Assembly (NCBI RefSeq): GCF_020782115.1
Contig: NZ_JAJGMW010000001.1
Coordinates: 62,001-126,000, forward strand
Source of the DNA: Leeuwenhoekiella parthenopeia
GTDB lineage: Bacteria > Bacteroidota > Bacteroidia > Flavobacteriales > Flavobacteriaceae
DNA length: 64,000 nt
Direction: 5' to 3'
Position numbers and translations under genes: made by a program. Shown piece by piece: positions 17,117 through 25,610 of this stretch. Under the pieces are notes generated by a model. It saw only the letters and a program-made list of their open reading frames with translations. It was not told the origin of the DNA and made no database searches. Position 1 is the first letter of the stretch, and each line of letters begins with the position of its first letter.

Positions 17117-17683
17117 GTGAATTTTATAGAACTCAAAATACTTGAAAGTATCATTTTTTTGGCCGTGTTGCTGCTTATTCGCTACATGGTTTCCAAACTT
17201 ATTATAAGACGCTATCTGCGTGCGAATTTTGATATTACCCGAAAGCAGATTACCATAAAAGTACTTAACATCCTATTTTTTGTGGTCCTGGGTTTTTCTC
17301 TGGCAATGATCTGGGGACTTAAAGGAGCAGATGTTATTGCAGGTATTGGCTCTATTTTGACCATTTTAGGAGTTGCTTTTTTTGCACAATGGTCGTTACT
17401 GAGCAACATCACTTCGGGACTTATTCTCTTTTTCAATCATCCGCTAAAAATTGGGGATTATGTCGAAATTGTAGATAAGGATTTCCCGATGGCCGGTCGC
17501 GTAGAAAACATTACACTATTCTTTTTGCACCTGCGGAATAAGGACAATCACGTCTATACGCTTGCCAATACCATAGTTACTCAAAAAACCATGCGCATTA
17601 TGAAGCCCGAAGAGTTTTTTGAAGAAAACCCAATAGAAAAAGAGGACGACGGCGAAGCAAACCGTTCTCAAATAGAAGATTAA
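17117..17683 (+). CDS. Small MscS-family mechanosensitive channel protein
   Basis: Integral membrane protein of 188 residues starting at GTG (17117), 6 bases after the M14 peptidase stop. Hydrophobic helices occur at about 5-25, 48-68 and 78-100; the last is the glycine/alanine-containing pore-lining type, followed by WSLLSNITSGLILFFNHPLKIGDYVEI, the MscS beta-domain start. The C-terminus is truncated relative to full MscS (about 280 residues), lacking most of the alpha/beta vestibule, and ends in an acidic tail (EDDGEANRSQIED). It may still form a channel or be a modulatory subunit; a second, longer MscS gene is at 43032. Confidence 0.82.
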   Translation: MNFIELKILESIIFLAVLLLIRYMVSKLIIRRYLRANFDITRKQITIKVLNILFFVVLGFSLAMIWGLKGADVIAGIGSILTILGVAFFAQWSLLSNITSGLILFFNHPLKIGDYVEIVDKDFPMAGRVENITLFFLHLRNKDNHVYTLANTIVTQKTMRIMKPEEFFEENPIEKEDDGEANRSQIED

Positions 17684-17701
17684 CCTGTTTACGCCTTTAA
17701 A

Positions 17702-20560
17702 ATGATCCAAAAAATCACTGTCCTGTTACTCGTTGCCTGTGCTTTTACAGCCTGCAAAACCGAAACAAAAACCGAAACAAAAACCGAAGAATTCCAATCA
17801 GACTTTGAAGTAAGTTATGAAGCATACACCTTAGATAACGGGCTCACGGTAATTCTGCATCAGGACACCTCAGATCCTGTGGCAGCGGTTGCACTTACCG
17901 CGCACGTGGGCTCTGCCCGTGAGAAAGAAGGACGTACCGGTTTTGCTCATCTCTTTGAGCACCTCCTGTTTTTAGAATCTGAAAACCTGGGTAAAGGCGG
18001 TCTTGATAAACTAAGCGCCCGTGTAGGTGGCAGCGGAGCTAATGGATCGACCAACCGGGATCGTACCAATTACTTTCAGACCGTACCCAGCGACGCGCTG
18101 GAGAAGATGATTTGGGCCGAAGCGGATAAGCTGGGCTATTTCATCAATACGGTAACTGAACCGGTTTTGGCCAAAGAAAAGCAGGTGGTTAAGAACGAAA
18201 AGCGTCAGAGCTACGATAACCGTCCGTACGGGCACGAGCGCTATGTGATTCATAAAAATCTATATCCTACAGATCATCCGTACAACTGGCAGGTGATTGG
18301 TTCGCTTGAAGATTTGCAAAACGCGACCCTGGCTGATGTTAAAGAATTCTACAACCGCTGGTATGTGCCCAATAATGTGACGCTGAGCATTGCAGGAGAC
18401 TTTGACCCGGCTCAGGTAAAGGAATGGGTTCAAAAGTATTTTGGTGAAATCCCTCGTGGCGAAGAAGTTACTCCGCTTGAAAAACGTATTCCAACTTTAG
18501 AGACTACCAAAAGTCTTTTTTACGAAGACAATTTCGCTCGCCTGCCACAGCTTACGATGACCTGGCCGGCTCCTGCTGAATATACGGCTGATTCGTACGC
18601 GCTAAGCGTACTTACAACCTATCTCTCTGAAGGAAAGAAAGCACCGCTCAACAGCATCCTTGTTGATACGCTTCAGCTTGCAACCAACCCGTCTATGCGT
18701 TACTTCGGTTCTGAACTGGCCGGGGAAGTGAGTCTTAGCGTACGTGCCAATGCAGGGGTCGATCTCGATTCGGTACAAACCGGGATTGAGCAGGCTTTTG
18801 CGCTTTTTGAGGCAAACGGAATCAGCGAACGGGATCTCGAGCGCATCAAAGCCACACAGGAAACCCGCTTTTTCAATAGCCTGAGCAGTGTTCTAGGCAA
18901 AGGTTTTCAACTGGCGCAATATCAGATTTTTGCCGGAAGCCCGGGTTACATCAATCAGGATATTAAAGAAATACAGGCGGTTACTGCCGCTGACGTAAAG
19001 GCAGCCTACGATACTTACATCAAAGGCAAAAATTATGTAGTAACCAGTTTTGTCCCCAAAGGCGAAGCTGTTCTGGCTCTCGAAGGAGCAGAACCGGCTG
19101 AAGTTGTGGAAGAGCAAATCGTAAACGGTGCCGAAGAAAGCTTTGATCCATCACTAACTGCTGAATACGAGCGTACACCTTCCTCATTTGACCGCAGCAT
19201 TGAACCACCTTACGGCAAATCACCTGAGATTAAAGTTCCGGAAGTCTGGTCGCAACAAGTAGAAAACGGACTTCAGGTTTATGGCATCCTCAGTGATGAA
19301 GTGCCTCTGGTAAATTTTGAATTCAAAATGCAAGGCGGTTTGCTCCTGGAGCCCGAAAATAAAAACGGGGTTGCCAATCTTACCGCAGGATTAATGACCA
19401 AAGGTACCGCAACCAAAAACACAGCCGAGCTTGAAGAAGCTTTAGATTTGCTGGGTGCTTCGGTTTACGTATATGCCGGCTCTGAAAGCATCACGTTACG
19501 CGGAACAACTCTGGCCCGCAATTTTGATCAGACGATGGTTTTAGTCTCTGAAATACTTTTACAACCACGCTGGGATGCTTCAGAATTTGAACTTCAGAAA
19601 AAAGAAGTGCTCACCCGCATTCAACAGCAAAAAGCAGATCCGGGTAGTATTGCCGATCTCGCTTTCGCGAAAGCCATATACGGAAAGGACCATGTGCTGG
19701 CCAAAAACATTCTGGGCACCACGCAATCTGTTGAAGCCCTTCAGCTTGAAGATTTAAAGAACTATTACGAAAATCTGGTTCCCAATCTCACCGATGTGCA
19801 ACTCGTAGGGGCATTAAATGAAGCTACAGCCCTTTCGGCATTAGAACCACTCGTGACAAATTGGACGCGCAAGGAAGTGAGCATTCCCGCTCCAAAATTT
19901 GATAAAACGCCTGAAAAACCGGTTGTTTATTTTCTGGACGTGCCTGATGCCAAACAGTCTCAGTTGCGGTTTGGTTATGTAGCCCTTGCCGCTTCAAACC
20001 CTGATTATTTACCGGCAACGATGATGAATTACCGTTTGGGTGGTGGTGGTTTTGCCAGTGAACTTACCCAAATGCTGCGCGAAACCAAAGGCTATACCTA
20101 TGGCATTCGTTCCCGTTTTGAGGGTTCTGCCCTGCCCGGTCCCTTCCTGGTGACCAGCGGAGTCCGCAGCAATGTAACTGCAGAAAGTACGCAGCTTGTA
20201 CGTGATATTATGAGCAGCTATGCGACTGATTTTGATGAAGAAGATCTCGAACTTACCAAAGGCTATTTCTTAAAAAGTGAAGCCCGCAATTTTGAAACTC
20301 CGGGCGCCAAATTGAGTTATCTGGGCGAAATTGCTACGTTCAACTATAAGCCAGACTATATCCTGAAGCAACAGGAAACGATGAAAACCATCACACTCGA
20401 TAAGATTAAGTCACTTGCAAATACCTATGCAAATCCTGACAGGATGATCTATATAATTGTAGGCGATGCTAAAACCCAATTACAAAAAGTGAAAGATTTG
20501 GGTCTTGAAGTTCAGATCGTTACTGAAAATCTGGAGCCACAGCCAGCTTTAAAAAAATAA
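17702..20560 (+). CDS. M16-family zinc peptidase (insulinase/pitrilysin-like) lipoprotein
   Basis: 952-residue two-module inverzincin. An SPII lipobox (FTAC, Cys18) places it on the outer or inner membrane facing the periplasm. The inverted zinc motif H83-L-F-E86-H87 (AHLFEH) is in the first half, with the downstream glutamate in the EKQVVKNEKRQ helix. The second half (about 510-930) repeats the fold without the zinc motif and contains the R/Y substrate-binding segment ETKGYTYGIRSRFEG. A short ETKTETKTE repeat follows the lipobox as a linker. It is followed by a strong intrinsic terminator (20583-20626). Its natural substrate is unknown; periplasmic peptide turnover is likely. Confidence 0.92.
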   Translation: MIQKITVLLLVACAFTACKTETKTETKTEEFQSDFEVSYEAYTLDNGLTVILHQDTSDPVAAVALTAHVGSAREKEGRTGFAHLFEHLLFLESENLGKGGLDKLSARVGGSGANGSTNRDRTNYFQTVPSDALEKMIWAEADKLGYFINTVTEPVLAKEKQVVKNEKRQSYDNRPYGHERYVIHKNLYPTDHPYNWQVIGSLEDLQNATLADVKEFYNRWYVPNNVTLSIAGDFDPAQVKEWVQKYFGEIPRGEEVTPLEKRIPTLETTKSLFYEDNFARLPQLTMTWPAPAEYTADSYALSVLTTYLSEGKKAPLNSILVDTLQLATNPSMRYFGSELAGEVSLSVRANAGVDLDSVQTGIEQAFALFEANGISERDLERIKATQETRFFNSLSSVLGKGFQLAQYQIFAGSPGYINQDIKEIQAVTAADVKAAYDTYIKGKNYVVTSFVPKGEAVLALEGAEPAEVVEEQIVNGAEESFDPSLTAEYERTPSSFDRSIEPPYGKSPEIKVPEVWSQQVENGLQVYGILSDEVPLVNFEFKMQGGLLLEPENKNGVANLTAGLMTKGTATKNTAELEEALDLLGASVYVYAGSESITLRGTTLARNFDQTMVLVSEILLQPRWDASEFELQKKEVLTRIQQQKADPGSIADLAFAKAIYGKDHVLAKNILGTTQSVEALQLEDLKNYYENLVPNLTDVQLVGALNEATALSALEPLVTNWTRKEVSIPAPKFDKTPEKPVVYFLDVPDAKQSQLRFGYVALAASNPDYLPATMMNYRLGGGGFASELTQMLRETKGYTYGIRSRFEGSALPGPFLVTSGVRSNVTAESTQLVRDIMSSYATDFDEEDLELTKGYFLKSEARNFETPGAKLSYLGEIATFNYKPDYILKQQETMKTITLDKIKSLANTYANPDRMIYIIVGDAKTQLQKVKDLGLEVQIVTENLEPQPALKK

Positions 20561-20582
20561 AGTTCAGAAATTTCGTTATTTG

Positions 20583-20626
20583 AAAACTATTAGTGTAGTT
20601 TTATAACTATACTAATAGTTTTTCTT
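20583..20626 (+). terminator. Intrinsic terminator with long stem after the M16 gene
   Basis: An 18-base-pair stem (20583-20600 with 20605-20622, one G-U wobble) and a four-base TTAT loop, followed by a T-rich run. It closes the M14-MscS-M16 transcription unit. The next gene starts at 20630, so any promoter for it must lie within or upstream of this hairpin, or readthrough supplies it. Confidence 0.8.
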
Positions 20627-20629
20627 TTC

Positions 20630-21634
20630 ATGAGGTATTTGATACGTGTATTGGGGCTGTGTCTTTCGCTTTCGGGCTTTGCACAGGATAGACTTTCGGG
20701 TTACGTTTATAGTGCTCAGGATTCTACCGCACTGGCAGATGTTTCCATTTATTTTGACGGAACGACTTTAGGTACAATTACCAATAAGGACGGCCATTAC
20801 TCGATTGCTATACAGCCGGGAGTAAAGAGTGCTTTGGTGATTAGTATGCTGGGTTATAATCCCGTATACATTAATAATTATCAAAACATAAGCGAACTTC
20901 CTGTTGTTTACTTAACGGAAAGCACCGAGCAACTGGGTGAAGTCTTTCTGGAAACCGACCCCTGGTCTCGGGAGCATAAAATGCGGGAATTTAAACGGGA
21001 GTTTTTAGGCGGAACTGAGGTGTCTAAAAACGTGAAAATCCTCAATGAAGAAGTTATAAAACTGCATTACAGCGCTTCAAAAAAAAGGCTGGTTGCCTGG
21101 GCCACTAAACCCATTCAAATCGAAAACAAGTATCTGGGCTACGTAATAGACTATGAGTTGCAGGACTTTTACATCGATTATGAAAAGAGCCTAAAATCTG
21201 ACCTGAATCTGGTATATATGGTTTACTACGCGGGGACCAGCTTTTTCAGAGAACTTAAACCTAAAGTACCCCGGCGTTTCAAAAAGCACCGCGATGAAGC
21301 CTTTGAAGGTTCGACCCTTCATTTTATGAGGTCACTCGCAAATCAAAAACTTGGGGAGCACGGTTTCCGTATTTTTCACAAAAGTTTTGAAGTAGCCCCC
21401 TATCAGTTTTTTAAGTTGCAACAGGGTGAAGAAAACATACACGTAGAGCAAACGGCAGAACAACTTTCTATTCTTTTTGATAATGACCAGCAGTCTTCTA
21501 TTACGGCTAAAGTACCATTTCAAATTGATAAATTTGGCAATCATTTTCCACCTTCGGGGATTATAATTGGAGGTGCCATGGGGAGAAGACGTCTCGCTAT
21601 GATGCTTCCGCAAAATTATAAGCTTCAGCCCTAG
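20630..21634 (+). CDS. Exported CarboxypepD_reg-like domain protein
   Basis: 334-residue exported protein with a signal peptide (about 1-18, ending SGFA). Residues about 20-95 form a carboxypeptidase regulatory-like beta-sandwich (LSGYVYSAQDSTALADVSIYF... TNKDGHYSIAI), the same module that precedes TonB-dependent SusC receptors. The remaining C-terminal part is conserved in Bacteroidota but of unknown function, rich in aromatic and basic residues. It starts 3 bases beyond the end of a strong terminator. It converges with, and overlaps by 38 bases, the gene at 21597-22040. Confidence 0.8.
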   Translation: MRYLIRVLGLCLSLSGFAQDRLSGYVYSAQDSTALADVSIYFDGTTLGTITNKDGHYSIAIQPGVKSALVISMLGYNPVYINNYQNISELPVVYLTESTEQLGEVFLETDPWSREHKMREFKREFLGGTEVSKNVKILNEEVIKLHYSASKKRLVAWATKPIQIENKYLGYVIDYELQDFYIDYEKSLKSDLNLVYMVYYAGTSFFRELKPKVPRRFKKHRDEAFEGSTLHFMRSLANQKLGEHGFRIFHKSFEVAPYQFFKLQQGEENIHVEQTAEQLSILFDNDQQSSITAKVPFQIDKFGNHFPPSGIIIGGAMGRRRLAMMLPQNYKLQP

Positions 21635-22040
21635 ACGAGTTCTCCTGAACAAATTCTTTATTAAAGAATGCCAGATCTTCTTCCTTGAAATAATCGAGAT
21701 CCATCATTTCGCCAGAACCGAGGCCTGCGTTGATCGTCAGGCTTTTATCGGTAAGTTTAATTGATTTGATTGCTTTCCTGTCAAACACAATCGGCTTTTG
21801 CTCCGGAGCCTTTAGAATCAGCTTTTTAGAATCCCACTTAATCACAGAGAATAATCGCTTATTGTAGAGTTGGTAGGCTAGAACGGTCAGCATAACTACA
21901 CCAAATATCAGATACGACCAATTTAAGACAGAGCCGGAATCTAGAGCATATTCTATACCGCCCACAATCAAATACAAAAAACCAAAAATCAATAAATAGT
22001 TGCGTTGCTTTTTATGCAGTTTAGAGGTAATTGTAGTCAT
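21597..22040 (-). CDS. Conserved hypothetical membrane protein
   Basis: 147 residues with two predicted membrane helices near the N-terminus (about 16-33 and 40-58), followed by a soluble domain of alternating strands (FSVIKWDSKKLILKAPEQKPIVF, KSIKLTDKSLTINAG) reminiscent of bacterial PH-like domains. The function is not recognised. It overlaps the convergent CarboxypepD_reg gene by 38 bases at the 3' ends and lies 31 bases downstream of rimO on the same strand, so it may be the second gene of the rimO transcript. Confidence 0.68.
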   Translation of the reverse strand: MTTITSKLHKKQRNYLLIFGFLYLIVGGIEYALDSGSVLNWSYLIFGVVMLTVLAYQLYNKRLFSVIKWDSKKLILKAPEQKPIVFDRKAIKSIKLTDKSLTINAGLGSGEMMDLDYFKEEDLAFFNKEFVQENSSRAEAYNFAEAS

Positions 22041-22071
22041 CAGAGTTTATTTTACTCCTAAAACTAAACAT

Positions 22072-23379
22072 TTAATTTGTAACCGGCTCGGCGTATAAGT
22101 CAAAATCTTCGGCTTCGGTGATTTTAACCCGGGTATACTCTCCGGTTTTCAAATAATGTTTCGTGGCGTCTATCAAAACTTCGTTATCCACATCCGGTGA
22201 ATCAAATTCGGTTCTGCCCACGAAATAGTTCCCTTCTTTACGGTCAATCACGATACGGAACTCCTTCCCTATTTTTTCCTGATTCAATTCCCAGCTGATC
22301 TGCGACTGCAAGGCCATAATCTCGTTGGCACGCTCCATCTTTACGTCTTCCGGAACATCATCTTCCAGATTATACGCGTGGGTATTTTCTTCGTGCGAGT
22401 AGGTAAAACAACCCAAACGCTCAAAACGCATTTCTTTTACCCAATCGCGTAGCAACTCAAAATCTTCCTGAGTTTCGCCCGGATAACCCACAATCAAGGT
22501 TGTACGTATCGCCATTTGCGGTACTTTCTCCCGGAAGGTCTTCAATAACGCATTGGTTTTTTCGTAGGTAGTACCACGACGCATCGACTTCAGCAATTTG
22601 GTTGAAATATGCTGTAACGGAATGTCGATATAATTACACACCTTTGGTTCTTCGAGCATCACATCCAGCACATCCATTGGGAAACCGGTAGGAAACGCGT
22701 AATGCAGACGAATCCATTCTATGCCTTCCACCTTTACCAGCTCGCGCAAAAGCTTGGCAAGTGCCCGCTCCTTGTATAAATCAAGCCCATAATAGGTAAG
22801 ATCCTGAGCGATTAGAATAAGTTCCTTAATTCCGTTTGCGGCTAGTTTTTCGGCTTCGATAACCAGGTTTTCAATCGGCGTACTTTTATGTCCACCACGC
22901 ATCAATGGGATTGCACAAAACGAGCAGGGACGGTCACAACCTTCGGCTATTTTTAAATACGCATAATTTTTTGGCGTAGTCGTTAAGCGCTCACCGATGA
23001 GTTCGTGCTTGTAATCTGCACCTAAAGCCTTCAGTAATAACGGAAGTTCGGTAGTACCAAAATACTGATCTACATTAGGAATTTCCTTCTGCAAATCGGG
23101 TTTATAACGTTCGGAAAGGCAACCCGTAACAAAAACCTTATCAACCAGGCCGTCTTCCTTCTTTTGTACGTATTCAAGAATGGTATTCACCGATTCTTCT
23201 TTCGCGTTAGCGATAAAACCACAGGTATTAATCACCACGACATTCCCTTCCTCCTCGTGCGCAACCTCTTTATTGTTGGCACGCAACTGGCCCATCAACA
23301 CTTCACTGTCATAAACGTTCTTCGAGCAACCCAGAGTTACCACGTTTATTTTGTTCTTCTTAAGGGTTTTAGTACGCAT
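22072..23379 (-). CDS. rimO: Ribosomal protein S12 methylthiotransferase RimO
   Basis: Radical SAM enzyme that methylthiolates the conserved aspartate of ribosomal protein S12. The N-terminal MTTase domain opens with VVTLGCSKNVYDSEVLMGQL; the radical-SAM cluster motif is CDRPCSFC, and a TRAM domain closes the protein (about 370-435). An in-frame ATG exists at 23403, but the start at 23379 is preferred: it matches the usual N-terminus (MRTKTLKKNKINVV), and a TATCTTTG -7 element (23401-23408) overlaps the upstream ATG. With this start the protein is 435 residues, normal for the family. Confidence 0.93.
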   Translation of the reverse strand: MRTKTLKKNKINVVTLGCSKNVYDSEVLMGQLRANNKEVAHEEEGNVVVINTCGFIANAKEESVNTILEYVQKKEDGLVDKVFVTGCLSERYKPDLQKEIPNVDQYFGTTELPLLLKALGADYKHELIGERLTTTPKNYAYLKIAEGCDRPCSFCAIPLMRGGHKSTPIENLVIEAEKLAANGIKELILIAQDLTYYGLDLYKERALAKLLRELVKVEGIEWIRLHYAFPTGFPMDVLDVMLEEPKVCNYIDIPLQHISTKLLKSMRRGTTYEKTNALLKTFREKVPQMAIRTTLIVGYPGETQEDFELLRDWVKEMRFERLGCFTYSHEENTHAYNLEDDVPEDVKMERANEIMALQSQISWELNQEKIGKEFRIVIDRKEGNYFVGRTEFDSPDVDNEVLIDATKHYLKTGEYTRVKITEAEDFDLYAEPVTN

Positions 23380-23400
23380 AAGGCTCTTTATTTCGGGGCG

Positions 23401-23408
23401 CAAAGATA
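23401..23408 (-). promoter_or_regulatory. Candidate -7 element of rimO
   Basis: TATCTTTG on the minus strand (exact TAnnTTTG), about 21 bases before the ATG at 23379. It overlaps the alternative ATG at 23403, and so helps to decide the start. No standard-spaced -33 TTG is seen. Confidence 0.4.
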
Positions 23409-23550
23409 CGGTAAATTCGTCAATCTATAAGCTCCTAACCAAGGTATCTGCATACCCGGAATAAGCCGATTTTTTGTTCCATTTTAAAAAGTGACCATTC
23501 TGATTAAACCATTTTATGTGTAATTTGGTCAAAGCCGTAAATCCCTGTTT

Positions 23551-24624
23551 ATGAAGACGCTTTTATATCTTTTTGCTGCGCTTTTGGTTTGCTCCTGCTC
23601 TTCGGGCTCTGATGATGCTGAAGGTCCCGCGCCTGATGAAAACCTGTACTTTCCACCATTGACCGGTTCAACCTGGGAGACGGTAAGCCCCACCGAATTG
23701 GGATGGAATACTGCAGCATTGAATAATCTGGATACTTTTCTTACAGACACCAATACCGAAGCCTTCATCATTTTAGAAAACGGAAAAATAGCTTTTGAAG
23801 CCTATTATGACGGAAAAACTGCAGCAGATTTCTTTGCCTGGAATTCTGCCGGAAAAACCCTGACGGCTTTTACGGTAGGGCTCGCTGAACAAAAGGGATT
23901 GTTAGAGCTTGATGACAAAACCACCGATTATCTGGGCAGAGGCTGGACCTCTATGACCCCGGTTCAGGAAGATGCGATTACCATAAAAAACCAACTTACA
24001 ATGACTTCCGGTGGTGACTTCACAAGGGGCGACATTCATTGCTATGACCCGGAATGCCTGTACTATCGCAAAGCTCCGGGAACCGAATGGTACTATTACA
24101 ATGCGTATTACACCCTGCTTCAGCCGGTACTTGATGCCGCAGCTCCAAATGGTTTTGATGCTTTTTTTAAAGCAGAGCTGAAAGACCGAATAGGAATGGA
24201 CGGTCGCTGGGTAAGTCTGGGCTACAACAATGTGTATTTTAGTACAGCCCGCGGGATGGCACGCTTTGGACTTCTCAATTTAAATAAAGGAAGCTGGGGC
24301 GAAAACAAGCTGCTGAATACCGACTACTGGGATGCAATGGCCAATACGTCACAGTCCCTTAACCCGGCTTACGGATACCTCTGGTGGCTAAATGGAAAAA
24401 GCAGCTTCAAACTTCCCAGCCTTACAGAAAGCTTTACCGGAAAATTAATTCCCAATGCCCCGGATGATCTCATTGCCGGTCTGGGGGCCAACGATAAAAA
24501 GCTCTACGTAATTCCCAGTCAAAACCGCGTTATTGTACGCCTGGGTCCCGCTGCTGACGCCGACGACCTGGGACCTACGAGTTTTGATAATGAGTTGTGG
24601 GGAAAGTTGAAGGAGGTTTTTTAG
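23551..24624 (+). CDS. Beta-lactamase-fold serine hydrolase, lipoprotein
   Basis: Class C beta-lactamase/penicillin-binding-protein-like hydrolase of 357 residues. The SPII lipobox (LVCSC, Cys16) and following serine/aspartate-rich linker predict membrane anchoring. The nucleophile motif SxxK is S99-A-G-K102 in WNSAGKTL, and the YxN-type motif is Y181-Y-N183. Bacterial homologues include esterases, D-aminopeptidases and amidases; the real substrate cannot be deduced. It is a single gene, divergent from rimO and convergent with the AT-rich lipoprotein gene. Confidence 0.87.
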   Translation: MKTLLYLFAALLVCSCSSGSDDAEGPAPDENLYFPPLTGSTWETVSPTELGWNTAALNNLDTFLTDTNTEAFIILENGKIAFEAYYDGKTAADFFAWNSAGKTLTAFTVGLAEQKGLLELDDKTTDYLGRGWTSMTPVQEDAITIKNQLTMTSGGDFTRGDIHCYDPECLYYRKAPGTEWYYYNAYYTLLQPVLDAAAPNGFDAFFKAELKDRIGMDGRWVSLGYNNVYFSTARGMARFGLLNLNKGSWGENKLLNTDYWDAMANTSQSLNPAYGYLWWLNGKSSFKLPSLTESFTGKLIPNAPDDLIAGLGANDKKLYVIPSQNRVIVRLGPAADADDLGPTSFDNELWGKLKEVF

Positions 24625-24635
24625 CAAATTAAAAT

Positions 24636-25604
24636 TTATGGACTAAAATAGTAAACTACTCCACTATTTAAATGCATAGTACCGCTTATGCTATTTTGGA
24701 AAATCTCAAAATTATTCATATCAAAAAATCCTTGCGCTTTAATTCCGTCACCTAATGCAATAAATTCTAAACGTTTATCTACTGGATCATAAAAAATAGG
24801 ACGACTAATTATCCTTAGAAAATAATTAAAATCTTTATCATAAGTACTTAGTATATCTCCTTCTGAATTGAGTAAATAAACATACGGAATATGTCCTCTT
24901 TCAATTGAACTTAATATATAATATCCATCTGGTACTACTAGAAATTTGAATATTTTACCTGGATATGCCACATCTTTTGAATTAAAATCCCATGTATTAA
25001 TATTTATTTTTTTGAGAATTTGATTATAACTTAGATTTTCTTCAAGGAGGACTAATTCTGAAGTTTCTTTTAAAAAAATATAGCTCGAATAATCCTTTAG
25101 ATCATAGATAGCAAATGACTTACTTAAATTTTTGGTTTCTATAAGTGTATTATTAGAATATTTCAAAAACTCAACATCATATTCATTATTTACAATAAAA
25201 AAGAAATTTGTAGCATCTAAAATTTCTAAATAGAAGCTAGAACTTGGTAAATCTGTTATAACTAAATTCTCTTCAAATTCGAATTCTAAATCTTCGCTAT
25301 TGTAAATCTGATTCAAATCAACCTTAAAAGAATATAATTTTCCACGATCATTATCAGTTCTATAAAATAAAACTTCATCATTTTCTGGAGATTTATACGA
25401 AGCAATAAAATTATTTTTAATCCTAAATTCCTTAAAAACCTTCGATTTATTATCCCCAATAAAATATCCGCTTCCATTTCGCTGAATCATAACCTTGTAA
25501 TAGGTATCAAAATCTGTTTTAGCATCATCACTTCTGGAGCAGCTTACAAAATTTAAAAAAATTATGAATATTGCTAAATTAAACTTTAAATTATTCAAAA
25601 TCAT
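24636..25604 (-). CDS. AT-rich hypothetical lipoprotein
   Basis: 322 residues, starting with an SPII signal peptide (about 1-22, lipobox FVSC with Cys23). The remainder is rich in Asn, Ile, Lys, Phe and Tyr and shows repeated short beta-strand segments (YYILSSIERGHIPYVYLLNSEGDIL), possibly a beta-propeller like 6-bladed NHL/YVTN or DUF-type sensors, but no family motif is recognised. The DNA is visibly more AT-rich than both neighbours, with codon use dominated by A/T-ending codons, which suggests recent acquisition or relaxed constraint. It is 6 bases downstream of the amidase gene stop on the same strand and convergent with the serine hydrolase. Confidence 0.72.
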   Translation of the reverse strand: MILNNLKFNLAIFIIFLNFVSCSRSDDAKTDFDTYYKVMIQRNGSGYFIGDNKSKVFKEFRIKNNFIASYKSPENDEVLFYRTDNDRGKLYSFKVDLNQIYNSEDLEFEFEENLVITDLPSSSFYLEILDATNFFFIVNNEYDVEFLKYSNNTLIETKNLSKSFAIYDLKDYSSYIFLKETSELVLLEENLSYNQILKKININTWDFNSKDVAYPGKIFKFLVVPDGYYILSSIERGHIPYVYLLNSEGDILSTYDKDFNYFLRIISRPIFYDPVDKRLEFIALGDGIKAQGFFDMNNFEIFQNSISGTMHLNSGVVYYFSP

Positions 25605-25610
25605 ATTTTA

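Noticed and set aside
17758-17792. Short tandem repeat of ACCGAAACAAAA units after the M16 lipobox, considered as a phase-variation locus.
   Set aside because: Only about three units, with length a multiple of three, so changes would merely shorten the linker; no sign of switching.
23380-23403. Earlier ATG for rimO (eight extra residues).
   Set aside because: A TATCTTTG -7 element overlaps that ATG and the typical RimO N-terminus begins at 23379.
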